From assembly GCF_900312815.1 (NCBI RefSeq), contig NZ_OMPE01000004.1, forward strand, positions 248,001 through 312,000: a stretch of 64,000 nt of DNA. Direction: 5' to 3'. The notes below the pieces were generated by a model. That model was not told the origin of the DNA. It saw only the letters and a list, made by a program, of their open reading frames with translations, and did no database searches. Below, piece after piece: positions 9,380 to 18,672 of this stretch. Positions within the stretch are counted from its first letter, which is position 1, and every line of letters starts with the position of its first letter. This stretch comes from Aquimarina sp. AU474. GTDB lineage: Bacteria; Bacteroidota; Bacteroidia; Flavobacteriales; Flavobacteriaceae. Made by a program: the position numbers and the translations under genes.

Positions 9380-9542
9380 CGTTTATTTTTTAATTACTAT
9401 TTGTTAAAGGTTTATCAAAAAAACTGTAGACCCCTAATCTTTAAATTTTTAGTAAATCAGAAACTTTTTTTACTAATTATATTTTGAAATATCATTTGAT
9501 CGTGAAAATCAAGTTTTTAGACGAAAACTATTTCATAAAATT

Positions 9543-9550
9543 TAATTTTG
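9543..9550 (+). promoter_or_regulatory. -7 promoter element TAATTTTG for the response-regulator genes
   Basis: This is an exact TAnnTTTG match, giving a leader of about 50 bases to the ATG at 9605. No clear -33 element was recognised. Confidence 0.4.
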
Positions 9551-9604
9551 TGATGCGAAATTGAAATAAGTTTATTTCCTTTGAGTGTAATTGGAAATTT
9601 TTTT

Positions 9605-10009
9605 ATGGGAAAATCTGTTAATTGCGTCTTGTTAATAGATGATGACAAGGCGACGAATTTCTTTAATGAACGGGTTGTAAACAGGCATCAGGGATTTCAT
9701 CAAGTTAATACTGTACAAAGTGGTTTGGCAGCTCTTGAATACCTTAGAGATGTAGGAAAAGATTCGATAATAAAACCGGATCTAATATTTTTGGATATAA
9801 ATATGCCAGCAATGAATGGTTGGGAGTTTTTAATCGAGTTTTCTAAATTGGATCATAGTGTGACCAATGGTATTAAAGTAATTTTGCTTTCAACTTCTTC
9901 TAACCCCGATGATGTTAAAGAATCAGCTAAGAATCATTCGGTTGATGATTTTATAAATAAACCTTTATCTCTAGATTTATTGGATAATGTATTGCAAAAT
10001 CATTTTTAA
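9605..10009 (+). CDS. single-domain response regulator, type A, copy 1
   Basis: This is a stand-alone receiver (CheY-like) domain with no output domain, expected to relay a phosphoryl group or act by protein contact. I prefer ATG 9605 (MGKSVNCVLLIDDDKATNFF); a TTG at 9581 would add 8 residues. The acidic pocket LLIDDD, the phosphoacceptor Asp64 in IFLDINMPAMNGWEF, the Thr in LLSTSSNPDD and the Lys-Pro of FINKPLS are all present. It is most similar to the gene at 10557, not to its immediate neighbour. The next regulator begins 3 bases after its stop. The histidine kinase at 14253 is a candidate partner by proximity only. Confidence 0.87.
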   Translation: MGKSVNCVLLIDDDKATNFFNERVVNRHQGFHQVNTVQSGLAALEYLRDVGKDSIIKPDLIFLDINMPAMNGWEFLIEFSKLDHSVTNGIKVILLSTSSNPDDVKESAKNHSVDDFINKPLSLDLLDNVLQNHF

Positions 10010-10011
10010 TA

Positions 10012-10398
10012 ATGAATAAATTAAAGCGTTTTCTACTTGTTGATGATAGTAAAGCGACTAATTTCTTTAATAAAACTATAATAGAAAAGATAGCATGTGT
10101 TGAGGAGATTGTCATGGCAGAAAATGGCCACGATGCACTGCATCATATCCAAACAGGAATTGTACCCGAAGTTATTTTTTTGGATATTAATATGCCCGTT
10201 ATGAATGGTTGGGAATTTATGACACAGTATCAAAATTTGGAGAATAAGTATAAAGGGTCTATTATAGTACTTATGTTGGGGACGGCTCTAAATGATGAAG
10301 AAAAGAAAAAAGCTGAAGACATTCTTGAAATAAAAGAATTTCAAGAAAAAATGTTAAATACAGAGGCAGTGAAAAATATACTTACCAAGTACTTTTAG
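10012..10398 (+). CDS. single-domain response regulator, type B, copy 1
   Basis: This is a stand-alone receiver domain of 128 residues beginning MNKLKRFLLVDDSKATNFF. It keeps the phosphoacceptor Asp in IFLDINMPVMNGWEF, the Thr in MLGTALND and a Lys in FQEKMLN at the place of the conserved lysine. The proline that normally follows that lysine is replaced by Met. It resembles the gene at 10968 more than the adjacent type A gene. Its position 3 bases after the type A gene suggests coupled translation. The altered last loop may change partner recognition; this is inference. Confidence 0.85.
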   Translation: MNKLKRFLLVDDSKATNFFNKTIIEKIACVEEIVMAENGHDALHHIQTGIVPEVIFLDINMPVMNGWEFMTQYQNLENKYKGSIIVLMLGTALNDEEKKKAEDILEIKEFQEKMLNTEAVKNILTKYF

Positions 10399-10486
10399 AG
10401 TCTTTACTTCTAGTAGTTTACATTTTCTTACACAAGAATTATGTATTTCATCTGGTTTTTTTACCGATTAACCTGAAATTATTGTT

Positions 10487-10494
10487 TATTTTTG
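10487..10494 (+). promoter_or_regulatory. -7 promoter element TATTTTTG
   Basis: This is an exact TAnnTTTG match in the 158-bp gap before the second regulator pair, suggesting that the second copy has its own promoter. Confidence 0.45.
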
Positions 10495-10556
10495 CCTCTT
10501 TTCTATTTTGTTCATAGATGATTACTTCTTTTGTGCCATCTTAAAAACCTAAAAAC

Positions 10557-10955
10557 ATGTTAGTTAATTGTACTTTGCTGATTGATGATGATAAGGCAAC
10601 TAATTTTTATAATAAAAAAGTATTATCTAGACACGATTCATTTAATGAAATACGAGTGGTGTATAGTGGAAAAGAAGCTTTAGAGTATTTGATTGAATCA
10701 AAAGATGGTAAAAACGTAAAACCAAATTTTATATTTTTAGACCTTAATATGCCTGCTATGAATGGGTGGGAGTTTCTTGTCGAATTTAAAAAACTTAATC
10801 AAGAGATAACTGCTGGAATAAAAATTTTTATCGTGACTACTTCTTCAGACCCCAATGATATTAATAAAGCGATAGAAAATAAATTGATAAATGATTTTAT
10901 CAATAAGCCATTGTCACTTGGGCTATTAGAAGATTTATTAAGCAAAGTTTCATGA
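10557..10955 (+). CDS. single-domain response regulator, type A, copy 2
   Basis: This is a 132-residue receiver domain starting MLVNCTLLIDDDKATNFYN. It has the acidic pocket, the phosphoacceptor in FIFLDLNMPAMNGWEF, the Thr in VTTSSDPND and the Lys-Pro in FINKPLS. It is a clear paralogue of the gene at 9605, and together with the following gene it repeats the A-B order of the first pair. It likely arose by tandem duplication of a two-gene unit. It probably acts as a phosphotransfer intermediate or by protein contact. Confidence 0.87.
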   Translation: MLVNCTLLIDDDKATNFYNKKVLSRHDSFNEIRVVYSGKEALEYLIESKDGKNVKPNFIFLDLNMPAMNGWEFLVEFKKLNQEITAGIKIFIVTTSSDPNDINKAIENKLINDFINKPLSLGLLEDLLSKVS

Positions 10956-10967
10956 AAATTATGTGTG

Positions 10968-11381
10968 ATGGATAAAATAGAAAGAATCCTTTTGGTAGAT
11001 GATAGTAATGCAACAAATTTTTATAATAAAAGAATAATTCAAAAGACCGAATTAGTAACAGAGATACTTACAGCAAAAAATGGGAGCGAAGCCCTAGATT
11101 ACTTAAAGGCAGGAATTATACCCCAAATGATATTTCTTGATGTTAATATGCCCGTTATGAATGGTTGGGAGTTTATCATTGAATATCAAAAGCTGAATGA
11201 GGAATACAAGAGATCCATTATCATTTTAATGTTGGGTACTGCACTTGATGAAAACGATAGGGAATTCGCAGAAAACACTTCGGAAATTAGAGAATTTCAA
11301 GATAAAATACTTACCAAAGAAATTGTTTGCAATATGGTAACTAAGTATTTTGATCATGTAACTTCTACAATGTGTTCCTAA
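10968..11381 (+). CDS. single-domain response regulator, type B, copy 2
   Basis: This is a receiver domain of about 137 residues beginning MDKIERILLVDDSNATNFYN. A GTG at 10965 adds one residue, but ATG 10968 matches the start of the paralogue at 10012. The phosphoacceptor lies in IFLDVNMPVMNGWEF and the Thr in MLGTALDEND. The lysine-loop reads FQDKILT, again with no proline after the lysine. It closes the duplicated A-B-A-B array. The 300-bp stretch after it holds a promoter-like signal and the 5' end of the receptor gene. Confidence 0.85.
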   Translation: MDKIERILLVDDSNATNFYNKRIIQKTELVTEILTAKNGSEALDYLKAGIIPQMIFLDVNMPVMNGWEFIIEYQKLNEEYKRSIIILMLGTALDENDREFAENTSEIREFQDKILTKEIVCNMVTKYFDHVTSTMCS

Positions 11382-11436
11382 ATACTACGAATTGAATGGT
11401 GATAATCGTAATGTAAAGAGGTATTGCCTTAAAAAG

Positions 11437-11468
11437 TTTGCAAATTGTCTTAACTTACATTAGTTTTA
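11437..11468 (+). promoter_or_regulatory. putative promoter of the receptor-kinase operon
   Basis: TTTG at 11437-11440 and TAGTTTTA at 11461-11468 are separated by 20 bases, close to the TTG-N20-TAnnTTTG pattern with the last base off. It predicts transcription start near 11475, just before the ATG at 11487. Confidence 0.4.
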
Positions 11469-11486
11469 GTTACCCTTAAAAGATTT

Positions 11487-11679
11487 ATGATTAAAGTTCA
11501 AAACTCATTAACACATCGAAACTAACGTAAAAAAAGGAGTTAAGAATACATCAGTAAGCTTTAGATTATGCTTTACTACTATTCTTGTTTTTTGTTTCAT
11601 TTCTAGCGCTTTCTCACAATCCAGAGCCAAAATTTCGGGAAATATTTCTGATCAGTTTGGCAATTTACCTGGTGCGAGA
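11487..11679 (+). other. 5' end of the TonB receptor gene, out of frame with the body
   Basis: The only plausible ATG, at 11487, opens a 12-codon frame that stops at 11523-11525. The receptor frame is open from 11512 but has no ATG, GTG or TTG before 11680. Its translation there includes a convincing signal peptide (TTILVFCFISSAFSQ) and the start of a carboxypeptidase-regulatory-like domain (KISGNISDQFGNLPGARV). Removing one base near 11523 would join the ATG to this signal peptide. A frameshift mutation, a sequencing error or a non-standard start are all possible. Confidence 0.55.
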
Positions 11680-14256
11680 GTGACTATCGAAGGAACAGAT
11701 AAAATGACCACTACAGATGTTAATGGTAATTATATATTCGAAGTAGAAGAAGGGGAGTATATCGTTAATGCTGGATTTGTTATGTATACTTCTGTATCTA
11801 AAACAGCAACTGTAAAAGTTGGAGAAACCTTTCAATTAGATTTTGTTCTAGAAACGGGATTTTCTATGGATCAACCGGTCTCCTTAGGGTCTAGAGCAAA
11901 ACCAAAATCTCTTTTAAAAAATACTGCGGCGGTAGATATTGTTTCTCCTCAACAATTAACCAATTCGTCACAAATAGAATTAAGCCATATCCTACATTAT
12001 CTAATTCCTTCATTTCATTCAACTAACCAGACGATTGCAGATGGGACTGATCATATTGATCCAGCAACACTTAGAGGACTTGGACCAGATCAGGTTTTGG
12101 TTTTGGTTAATGGTAAAAGAAGACATAGTAGTTCATTGCTCAATGTTAATGGTACCATTGGTAGAGGTTCTGTAGGAACTGATTTTAATGCAATACCTAT
12201 AGCGGCAATAGAACGTATTGAGGTTTTGCGTGATGGAGCAACTTCGCAATATGGTTCTGATGCTATCGCTGGTGTAATCAATATCATACTGAAAAAACAA
12301 ACTGAAATTATTCAATTAGATAATAGAGTTAGTGTAACTACAGAAGGAGATGGGTTTAGTTTGTATTCTTCTGCAAACTTTGGTTTAAAAATAGGAACTG
12401 AGGGATATATAAATGTTACCGCAGAATATAGGGATAGAGATGCTGTGAATCGTGCAGGAGATTATACCGGTACTGTTTACACTGATGATGTGGCAGAAGA
12501 TCAAATTTTAATTGCGCAAAATAATTTTTTTGAACAAACTGGGTATTCCAATAGACGTGTTATGGAAATTGGGAGTGCAGAAACTCAAAATCTTACATTG
12601 GCTTTTAATGGAGAGGCTAAAATGTCTGAATCTGCTACATTTTATTTTCATGGAGGTAGGAATTATAGAGAAGGAAGATCTAAGGGCTTTTATCGTTTCC
12701 CGAAGAGTCAAGATAGAGTAGTTCTAGAATTGTTTCCAAATGGTTTCTCTCCCGAAATACTTACAGATATACAAGATGATGCGGTCGCAGGAGGGATTAA
12801 AGGAGTGAAAAATGGATGGGATGTAGATTTTAGTCACTCAATAGGTATTAATACATTAGATTACACAGTTAACAATTCTAATAATGCGTCATTAGGAATA
12901 GCATCGCCAAGAACTTTTTATGCAGGAGGGTTTGCGTATAAACAAAATACAACTAACCTAGATATTTCTAGAACATTTGATTGGCTTAGTGGTGTGAATA
13001 TAGCCTTTGGAGCCGAATTACGTGTAGAAAATTATCAAATTATTGCAGGAGAAGAAGCTTCGTATGTTAATGGAGGAAGTACCTTTATAAATGATTTGGG
13101 AGTAGAGCAACCCAGGATTACTGGCGCTCAAGTTTTTCCTGGATTTCAACCTGAAAGCGAGTTAAATCGTTTTAGAACAAATACTTCGGGATATTTGGAT
13201 GTAGAGGCCAACTTATCAGATAAATTATTAGTTAGAGGAGCTGTACGATATGAGGCATATAATGATTTTGGAGGTCAGACTATTGGTAAATTATCTGGTC
13301 GATATAGGATCAATGATGATTTAAGTTTAAGAGCTGGATTCTCAACAGGTTTTAGAGCGCCATCCTTACACCAGGTATTTTTTCAAAACATTAGTACGCA
13401 ATTTGTAAACGGAGAAAGCCTTCAGGTAGGTACTTTTAATAATGAAAGTGCTATCGTGACTGAGGCTTTCGAAATAGGACAATTAAAACCGGAATTATCC
13501 AGCCATTTTAGCGCAGGATTAAGTGGGAAATTTAATGATAATTTCACCTATAGTATAGATTATTATTTAATTGATATAGAAGATAGGATAGTGCTTTCGG
13601 GGAGATTTGCCGAAGGTTATGAAACTATTCTAGAACCTTTTGATGTAGGTGCTGCTCAATTTTTCACTAATGCAATAGATTCTAAAACATCAGGAGCAGA
13701 TGCTGTTTTATTTTTTAAAACTCCGATTAATAGAGGTGAGTTAAATGCATCTTTGGGAGTAAATCTTACTAAAACCAAGGTTAAAGGACCGATCATGGTC
13801 TCGCCAGCACTAGTTGGACAGGAAGAAGTTTTATTTAATAGAGAAGAAATCGCAAGAGTTGAGTATGGTCAACCCAATTATAAAGTAAACTCCTTACTGT
13901 TATATGATTTTGATAAGTTTAGATTTCAGATGGTCAATACTGTTTTCGGAGAAGTAAAATTTATACATCCACAAGATGGAGATATTGCCAATTGGGTATT
14001 GAACGAATTTACAGGAAATGTTGAAACTAGAGATCAAACTTTTTCTCCAAAATTGGTTACAGATACTTCTATATCATATCAAGTAAATGATTATTTAAAA
14101 TGTACAATAGGAGGAAATAACGTTTTTAATATATTTCCGGACAAACATAAACACTCTGCTAATACTGGAGACGGAAGCTTTATCTATAGCCGTAGAGTGC
14201 AACAATTTGGAGTAAATGGGGCTAATTATTTTGTGAGAGTATTACTTAGGTTATGA
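11680..14256 (+). CDS. TonB-dependent outer-membrane receptor
   Basis: This is an outer-membrane active transporter with plug and barrel. The coordinates give the part that can be opened from a standard codon (GTG 11680). The true protein must begin upstream, because the signal peptide lies at 11572-11616 in the same frame. After a short carboxypeptidase-regulatory-like domain, the plug shows HILHYLIPSFHS, ATLRGLGPDQVLVLVNGKRR and IERIEVLRDGATSQYGSDAI. A 22-strand-type barrel follows and ends in an aromatic NYFVRVLLRL terminus. The stop overlaps the histidine kinase start (ATGA), so receptor and kinase are translationally coupled. The substrate is unknown. The missing start may make the gene inactive. 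Confidence 0.85.
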   Translation: MTIEGTDKMTTTDVNGNYIFEVEEGEYIVNAGFVMYTSVSKTATVKVGETFQLDFVLETGFSMDQPVSLGSRAKPKSLLKNTAAVDIVSPQQLTNSSQIELSHILHYLIPSFHSTNQTIADGTDHIDPATLRGLGPDQVLVLVNGKRRHSSSLLNVNGTIGRGSVGTDFNAIPIAAIERIEVLRDGATSQYGSDAIAGVINIILKKQTEIIQLDNRVSVTTEGDGFSLYSSANFGLKIGTEGYINVTAEYRDRDAVNRAGDYTGTVYTDDVAEDQILIAQNNFFEQTGYSNRRVMEIGSAETQNLTLAFNGEAKMSESATFYFHGGRNYREGRSKGFYRFPKSQDRVVLELFPNGFSPEILTDIQDDAVAGGIKGVKNGWDVDFSHSIGINTLDYTVNNSNNASLGIASPRTFYAGGFAYKQNTTNLDISRTFDWLSGVNIAFGAELRVENYQIIAGEEASYVNGGSTFINDLGVEQPRITGAQVFPGFQPESELNRFRTNTSGYLDVEANLSDKLLVRGAVRYEAYNDFGGQTIGKLSGRYRINDDLSLRAGFSTGFRAPSLHQVFFQNISTQFVNGESLQVGTFNNESAIVTEAFEIGQLKPELSSHFSAGLSGKFNDNFTYSIDYYLIDIEDRIVLSGRFAEGYETILEPFDVGAAQFFTNAIDSKTSGADAVLFFKTPINRGELNASLGVNLTKTKVKGPIMVSPALVGQEEVLFNREEIARVEYGQPNYKVNSLLLYDFDKFRFQMVNTVFGEVKFIHPQDGDIANWVLNEFTGNVETRDQTFSPKLVTDTSISYQVNDYLKCTIGGNNVFNIFPDKHKHSANTGDGSFIYSRRVQQFGVNGANYFVRVLLRL

Positions 14257-16070
14257 TATGTAGATTTAAAAACATATTCGATACAAGCAATAATTTAAAT
14301 AAAATAGTAGTTGCTATTTTTTTTATGGCTTTGTCTGTTAATGTTTTGGCTCAAGATTCGGGTAACGAGGAAGTCAAGCGACTACAGAGGGCTATTTTTA
14401 TTTTTAATTTTGCACAACAAGTGGGTTGGTCAGATGTCGAACAACAAGAAACTTTTAAAATTGGAGTTTTGGGCCCTGATCGAACAATTATTGATCTGCA
14501 GGCAATGTCCCAAAAACGTAAGATATATAATAAGCCCGTTGAAATAGTACGTTTTCAGCAAATTCGGGAAATAAAAAATGTTCATTTGTTATATGTAAAT
14601 TATAAGTATAATTATGACATACATTATTTGTTAAGAAAAATTTCGGGTAAGCATATTCTTCTTATCGGTGAGGACTATAACTTCAATTCCTCAATGATAA
14701 ATATGGTCAATGTAGGAGATTCTTTTGAGTATGAAATCAATTCTAACAGAATTGAAAAAGAAGGATTTGTAATTGCTCCGACGTTAAAAAGATACGCTAT
14801 TTCCTCTTCAGAAAAATGGAAACGATTATATCGAAATACCGAAAAATCTTTAAATGTAATTCAAAAAGAAAATAAGGAGCAACAATCACTCTTGGATAAC
14901 AAAGAGCAAGAGATTCAAAATCAAAAAAAGAAGATTGATGTTAAAGAAGAAGAAATAAATCAACAACATAAACACATAGAGAACTTATACACCAAAAGTC
15001 AGGTGCAACAAAAAAAATATGAAGAAAAAATATTGATAGAGAGTGAATTAGAAAAGAACATTCAAGAGCAAATCTCTTTTATAAAAACACAAAGAGAAAT
15101 AATAAAAGAAAGCAGTGAAGAGATACAAAAGCAGAGTGAAATTCTAAAAGATCAAAAATCAAAAATTGTAGATCAAGAAGAGGTGTTGGTTCAGCAAACT
15201 TCGGAAATTAGAAAGCAAAAGAAAATAAATATATTATTGATTAGTCTTGTTGTACTTTTCTTATTTGCGAGTTTTATTATTTATAGAGGTTACGTAGCAA
15301 AGAAAAAATTTAATAAAGAGTTACAGGAAAAAAATCTTGCAATATACGAGCAGTCACTTGAGCTTGAAGCCAAAAATAAAGAATTAGAACAATTTGCATA
15401 CATTGCTAGTCATGATTTACAGGAGCCGTTAAATACTATTTCTAGTTTTATTGGTTTAATTTCTGAAGATTACGGAGAGAGTTTTGATGAAGTAGGTAAA
15501 GAGAGTCTCACGTTTATTAAAGACGCGAGTATCAGGATGAAAAAACTTATTGATGCGTTGTTAGAATATTCTAGGTTAGGGCGAGGCAAAGAGTATACTC
15601 TGGTGGATTGTAGTACAGTGTTTTCAGAATTAGAAAAAGATCTTAAAAATATCATAGAAAAAACCAAGGCCAAAATTACTGTAAAGAACTTACCTGTTGT
15701 TAAAGGCTCGGAAATAGAACTTCGATTGTTGTTACAAAATTTGATTAGTAATGGTATTAAATTTAGAGAATCAGATGTTGAGCCTAAAATAGATATATCT
15801 TGTGTTAAGATTACTGATATAAGTGAAGGGCCTAAGGAGTATTGGAAGTTTGCTGTAAAGGATAATGGAATAGGAATTCCTGATGAACATAGGGAACGGA
15901 TATTTGCAATTTTTCAAAGACTTCATTCTAGAGAAAAATTTCAAGGAACAGGTATTGGTTTAGCGCATTGTAAGAAAATTGTAGAGTCTCATGGAGGTAA
16001 AATATGGTTAACTTCAGAATTTGGAAAAGGTAGTACTTTTTATTTTACGATTCCTGTGAAAAATGATTGA
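14253..16070 (+). CDS. sensor histidine kinase with YfiR-like periplasmic domain
   Basis: This is a membrane sensor kinase of 605 residues. After a signal sequence ending near VNVLAQD comes a YfiR/DUF4154-like domain (about residues 40-180, with AIFIFNFAQQVGWSD, KIGVLGPD and KHILLIGEDYNF). A long coiled coil spans roughly 195-325 and one membrane helix about 328-346 (ILLISLVVLFLFASFIIYRG). The kinase core has the phosphoacceptor His387 in YIASHDLQEPL, the N box LISNGIKF, DNGIGIP and GTGIGLAHCKK. YfiR domains in other bacteria act in the periplasm on signalling partners. Here the domain is fused to the kinase and the gene overlaps the TonB receptor, suggesting that it senses receptor activity or its ligand. 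The nearby stand-alone regulators are candidate targets. Confidence 0.88.
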   Translation: MICRFKNIFDTSNNLNKIVVAIFFMALSVNVLAQDSGNEEVKRLQRAIFIFNFAQQVGWSDVEQQETFKIGVLGPDRTIIDLQAMSQKRKIYNKPVEIVRFQQIREIKNVHLLYVNYKYNYDIHYLLRKISGKHILLIGEDYNFNSSMINMVNVGDSFEYEINSNRIEKEGFVIAPTLKRYAISSSEKWKRLYRNTEKSLNVIQKENKEQQSLLDNKEQEIQNQKKKIDVKEEEINQQHKHIENLYTKSQVQQKKYEEKILIESELEKNIQEQISFIKTQREIIKESSEEIQKQSEILKDQKSKIVDQEEVLVQQTSEIRKQKKINILLISLVVLFLFASFIIYRGYVAKKKFNKELQEKNLAIYEQSLELEAKNKELEQFAYIASHDLQEPLNTISSFIGLISEDYGESFDEVGKESLTFIKDASIRMKKLIDALLEYSRLGRGKEYTLVDCSTVFSELEKDLKNIIEKTKAKITVKNLPVVKGSEIELRLLLQNLISNGIKFRESDVEPKIDISCVKITDISEGPKEYWKFAVKDNGIGIPDEHRERIFAIFQRLHSREKFQGTGIGLAHCKKIVESHGGKIWLTSEFGKGSTFYFTIPVKND

Positions 16071-16125
16071 TAATGAATAGGGTATTTAATTATGCAAGTT
16101 TTTCATTAAAAAGCATTTAGGATTT

Positions 16126-16156
16126 TTGGTAACCTCATCAAAAAGAGATAATTTCG
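16126..16156 (+). promoter_or_regulatory. promoter of the first toxin locus
   Basis: TTG at 16126-16128 and TAATTTCG at 16149-16156 are spaced by 20 bases, fitting the flavobacterial TTG/TAnnTTCG pattern. The start region GCGCTTCAATC resembles that of the promoter at 25848-25879. The predicted leader to the TTG start at 16186 is about 25 bases. Confidence 0.55.
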
Positions 16157-16185
16157 CGCTTCAATCCTAGGAAAAAAACTAACTT

Positions 16186-18669
16186 TTGGCCCCTAAATTA
16201 CTTGGTTATATTTTCTTTTTATGTATTCCCACTGTTATTTGGTCTCAGGATTTAGGACAAATTGGGAAAGCTAAGTTATTTAAGCTCACTGGTGGTGTTG
16301 CAGCAAATACTGTTTTCTACGAAGGAGAAGCTAATAGAGATCCATTTACATATTTTGTTACAGGTAATGTAAATTTGAATATTAGTGGAGTTTATAATAT
16401 TCCGTTTTCATTTTCTTATTCAAATCAAAAATTTGAAAACAGTAATCCATTTTCTTTTAATAGACTTAGTATACATCCATCATATAAATGGGTAACTGCA
16501 CATATTGGGGATGTAAGTATGACATTCTCTCCGTATACCTTGAGTGGACATCAATTTACAGGACTGGGTGTTGATCTTACTCCAGAAGGTAAGTTTAAGA
16601 TAAGTGCAATGTATGGGCGTTTATTAAAAGAATCAGAATATGTAGAGGAAGATCCACAATCTGAACCAGCATATAAACGTATTGGATATGGATTGAAAAC
16701 ACTATATACAGCCGATCAATTTTCTGTCGGACTTACCTTTTTTAAAGCAACAGATGATAAAAACTCTCTAGATACGCCGGTGCCGATAGAACTGGAGTTA
16801 CAAGCTAAAGAAAATATAGTAGCGAGTGTTGAAGGTTCGGTAAAGCTTTTTGATAAAGGAGAGATACGCATAGAAGCCGCATCATCGGCAATTACAGAAG
16901 ACATTGATGCAGTAGGAGAAGAAGAAAGCCCCTTTATTTTATCGGCATTATTGAATAATAATGCAACTACAGAACACTTTAAAGCCTATAATGCTAATCT
17001 AACATATCAGGTGGGTCAGGGAAGCATAGGTGTTGGTTATGAATATATAGACCCTCAGTATAGAACTTTTGGAGCATATTTTTTTAATAATGACCTTGAA
17101 AACATAACACTTAACGCAACGCAAACACTTTTTGGAGATAAGGTAAATCTATCTTTTAATGGTGGGTTACAAAAAGATGACCTAGATAATACCAAGAGTT
17201 CTCAATTACAGCGAGTAGTAAGTGCCGTAAATGTTACCTATACGGCATCAGAGAAACTTAATTTTTCTGGAGGATATTCTAACTTTCAATCATTTACTAA
17301 TATTAAAAATCAATTTGATTTTATCAATGAAGTATCAGAGTTAGATAATTTGGACACCTTAGATTTTCAACAGATATCTCAAAATGCTAATCTTAATGCA
17401 AACTATATACTTAAAGATACCGAGTCTAAAAGACGAAACTTGAATATTGCATTGTCCTTTCAAAATGCAATCAATAAACAAGGGGGAGAAATTACCGAAA
17501 ATGGAGATTCTAATTTTTATAACGGTAACGCCGCATATAGTATGGGATATCCTAAAAGTAGTCTTAATGTTTCGACAGCGGTTAATGTTAGTTATAGTAC
17601 AATAGGAGCTGATAATAGTCTCACTTTTGGACCTACAGTCTCTGTAAATAAGCAATTTTTTGAAAAAAAATTACGAACCACAGGTTCAGTGAGTTATAAT
17701 CAATCTAATAGTAATGGAGAAAAACAAGCTGAGGTAACCAATATTAGGCTTAGCGGTAATTATACTTATTTAAAAAAACACAATTTTAGTTTAAACTTAT
17801 TAACCCAACTTAGGAATAATATAACTAATTCTAATCAGGATTTTACTGCCACTTTTGCGTATAACTATACGTTTGATAAGTTTAAACCACGAATAAAACT
17901 GCCTAAAAGAAAAGAAAAAGAGAAAAAAGAAAAACCAAAGAAGGGTAAAAAGGCGAATAGGGATGAGATCATCCAGTTTAAGTATAGAGATTCTACATAT
18001 AAAGGAACAATGTCTGAGATTAATGGTAAATTGAAGACGTTACAAAATAGCTCTTACTTTGATCATATTCCTGGTTATAAAAAAGGAGAACTGACCATGC
18101 TTCGAGAAATCGTGGCTGATCAGAAGGATCCAAAAGAGTACAGACCTAAAGCACTTGGTTATCTCAAAGAATTGTATAGTTATGAGGATTTTTTGTCTGG
18201 TTATCATGAAATGGTGTTCGAAACCATGTTGGAGTTAAGACGAGATATGCAGCGTTTGGATTATGCGTTTGAGAAAGCTTTTGTAAAAGCTAAAGTAGCT
18301 CTGGATAATCATGAACTACATGGCAAACCTATTGAGAAAAGGCGGAACGCATCTCAAAATATTCAAAAAGAATATAATCGACTTGAGCGAAATAGCGGTA
18401 TTGCCTTAGGACGACTTATAGGTCATCGATGGATGTTACCTATTATTAAGAGCTATAAAAGCCTGGATAAAATAGAAAAATCGGATCAATATCTGAGTGA
18501 ATTAATGGAGCTGGAGAAAGAGAATATGTTCCGGATGAGAGATAAAGGAGAAGATGCTCAAAAAATTCAGTTATATTTGATTACCCAGATTATCGACTTT
18601 TATATGAAAGAATCAATCAATCATACAGATCCAGATAAATTTGATTTAAAGTATATAGAAAAGAACTAA
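16186..18669 (+). CDS. outer-membrane beta-barrel protein, putative partner of the giant toxin
   Basis: This 827-residue envelope protein is not in a family I can name. TTG 16186 is the only workable start (an in-frame stop lies two codons upstream). It gives a signal peptide ending PTVIWSQD. Residues to about 570 are alternating beta strands with motifs such as RLSIHPSYKWVTAHIGDVSM and FSPYTLSGHQFTG, typical of an outer-membrane barrel. A lysine-rich linker (KRKEKEKKEKPKKGKK) then leads to a helical C-terminal domain of about 230 residues. A paralogue at 54768 has the same barrel, a more diverged helical tail, and also precedes a giant toxin. The toxin gene starts 3 bases downstream. I infer an export, anchoring or display role for the toxin. 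Confidence 0.7.
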   Translation: MAPKLLGYIFFLCIPTVIWSQDLGQIGKAKLFKLTGGVAANTVFYEGEANRDPFTYFVTGNVNLNISGVYNIPFSFSYSNQKFENSNPFSFNRLSIHPSYKWVTAHIGDVSMTFSPYTLSGHQFTGLGVDLTPEGKFKISAMYGRLLKESEYVEEDPQSEPAYKRIGYGLKTLYTADQFSVGLTFFKATDDKNSLDTPVPIELELQAKENIVASVEGSVKLFDKGEIRIEAASSAITEDIDAVGEEESPFILSALLNNNATTEHFKAYNANLTYQVGQGSIGVGYEYIDPQYRTFGAYFFNNDLENITLNATQTLFGDKVNLSFNGGLQKDDLDNTKSSQLQRVVSAVNVTYTASEKLNFSGGYSNFQSFTNIKNQFDFINEVSELDNLDTLDFQQISQNANLNANYILKDTESKRRNLNIALSFQNAINKQGGEITENGDSNFYNGNAAYSMGYPKSSLNVSTAVNVSYSTIGADNSLTFGPTVSVNKQFFEKKLRTTGSVSYNQSNSNGEKQAEVTNIRLSGNYTYLKKHNFSLNLLTQLRNNITNSNQDFTATFAYNYTFDKFKPRIKLPKRKEKEKKEKPKKGKKANRDEIIQFKYRDSTYKGTMSEINGKLKTLQNSSYFDHIPGYKKGELTMLREIVADQKDPKEYRPKALGYLKELYSYEDFLSGYHEMVFETMLELRRDMQRLDYAFEKAFVKAKVALDNHELHGKPIEKRRNASQNIQKEYNRLERNSGIALGRLIGHRWMLPIIKSYKSLDKIEKSDQYLSELMELEKENMFRMRDKGEDAQKIQLYLITQIIDFYMKESINHTDPDKFDLKYIEKN

Positions 18670-18672
18670 CCT

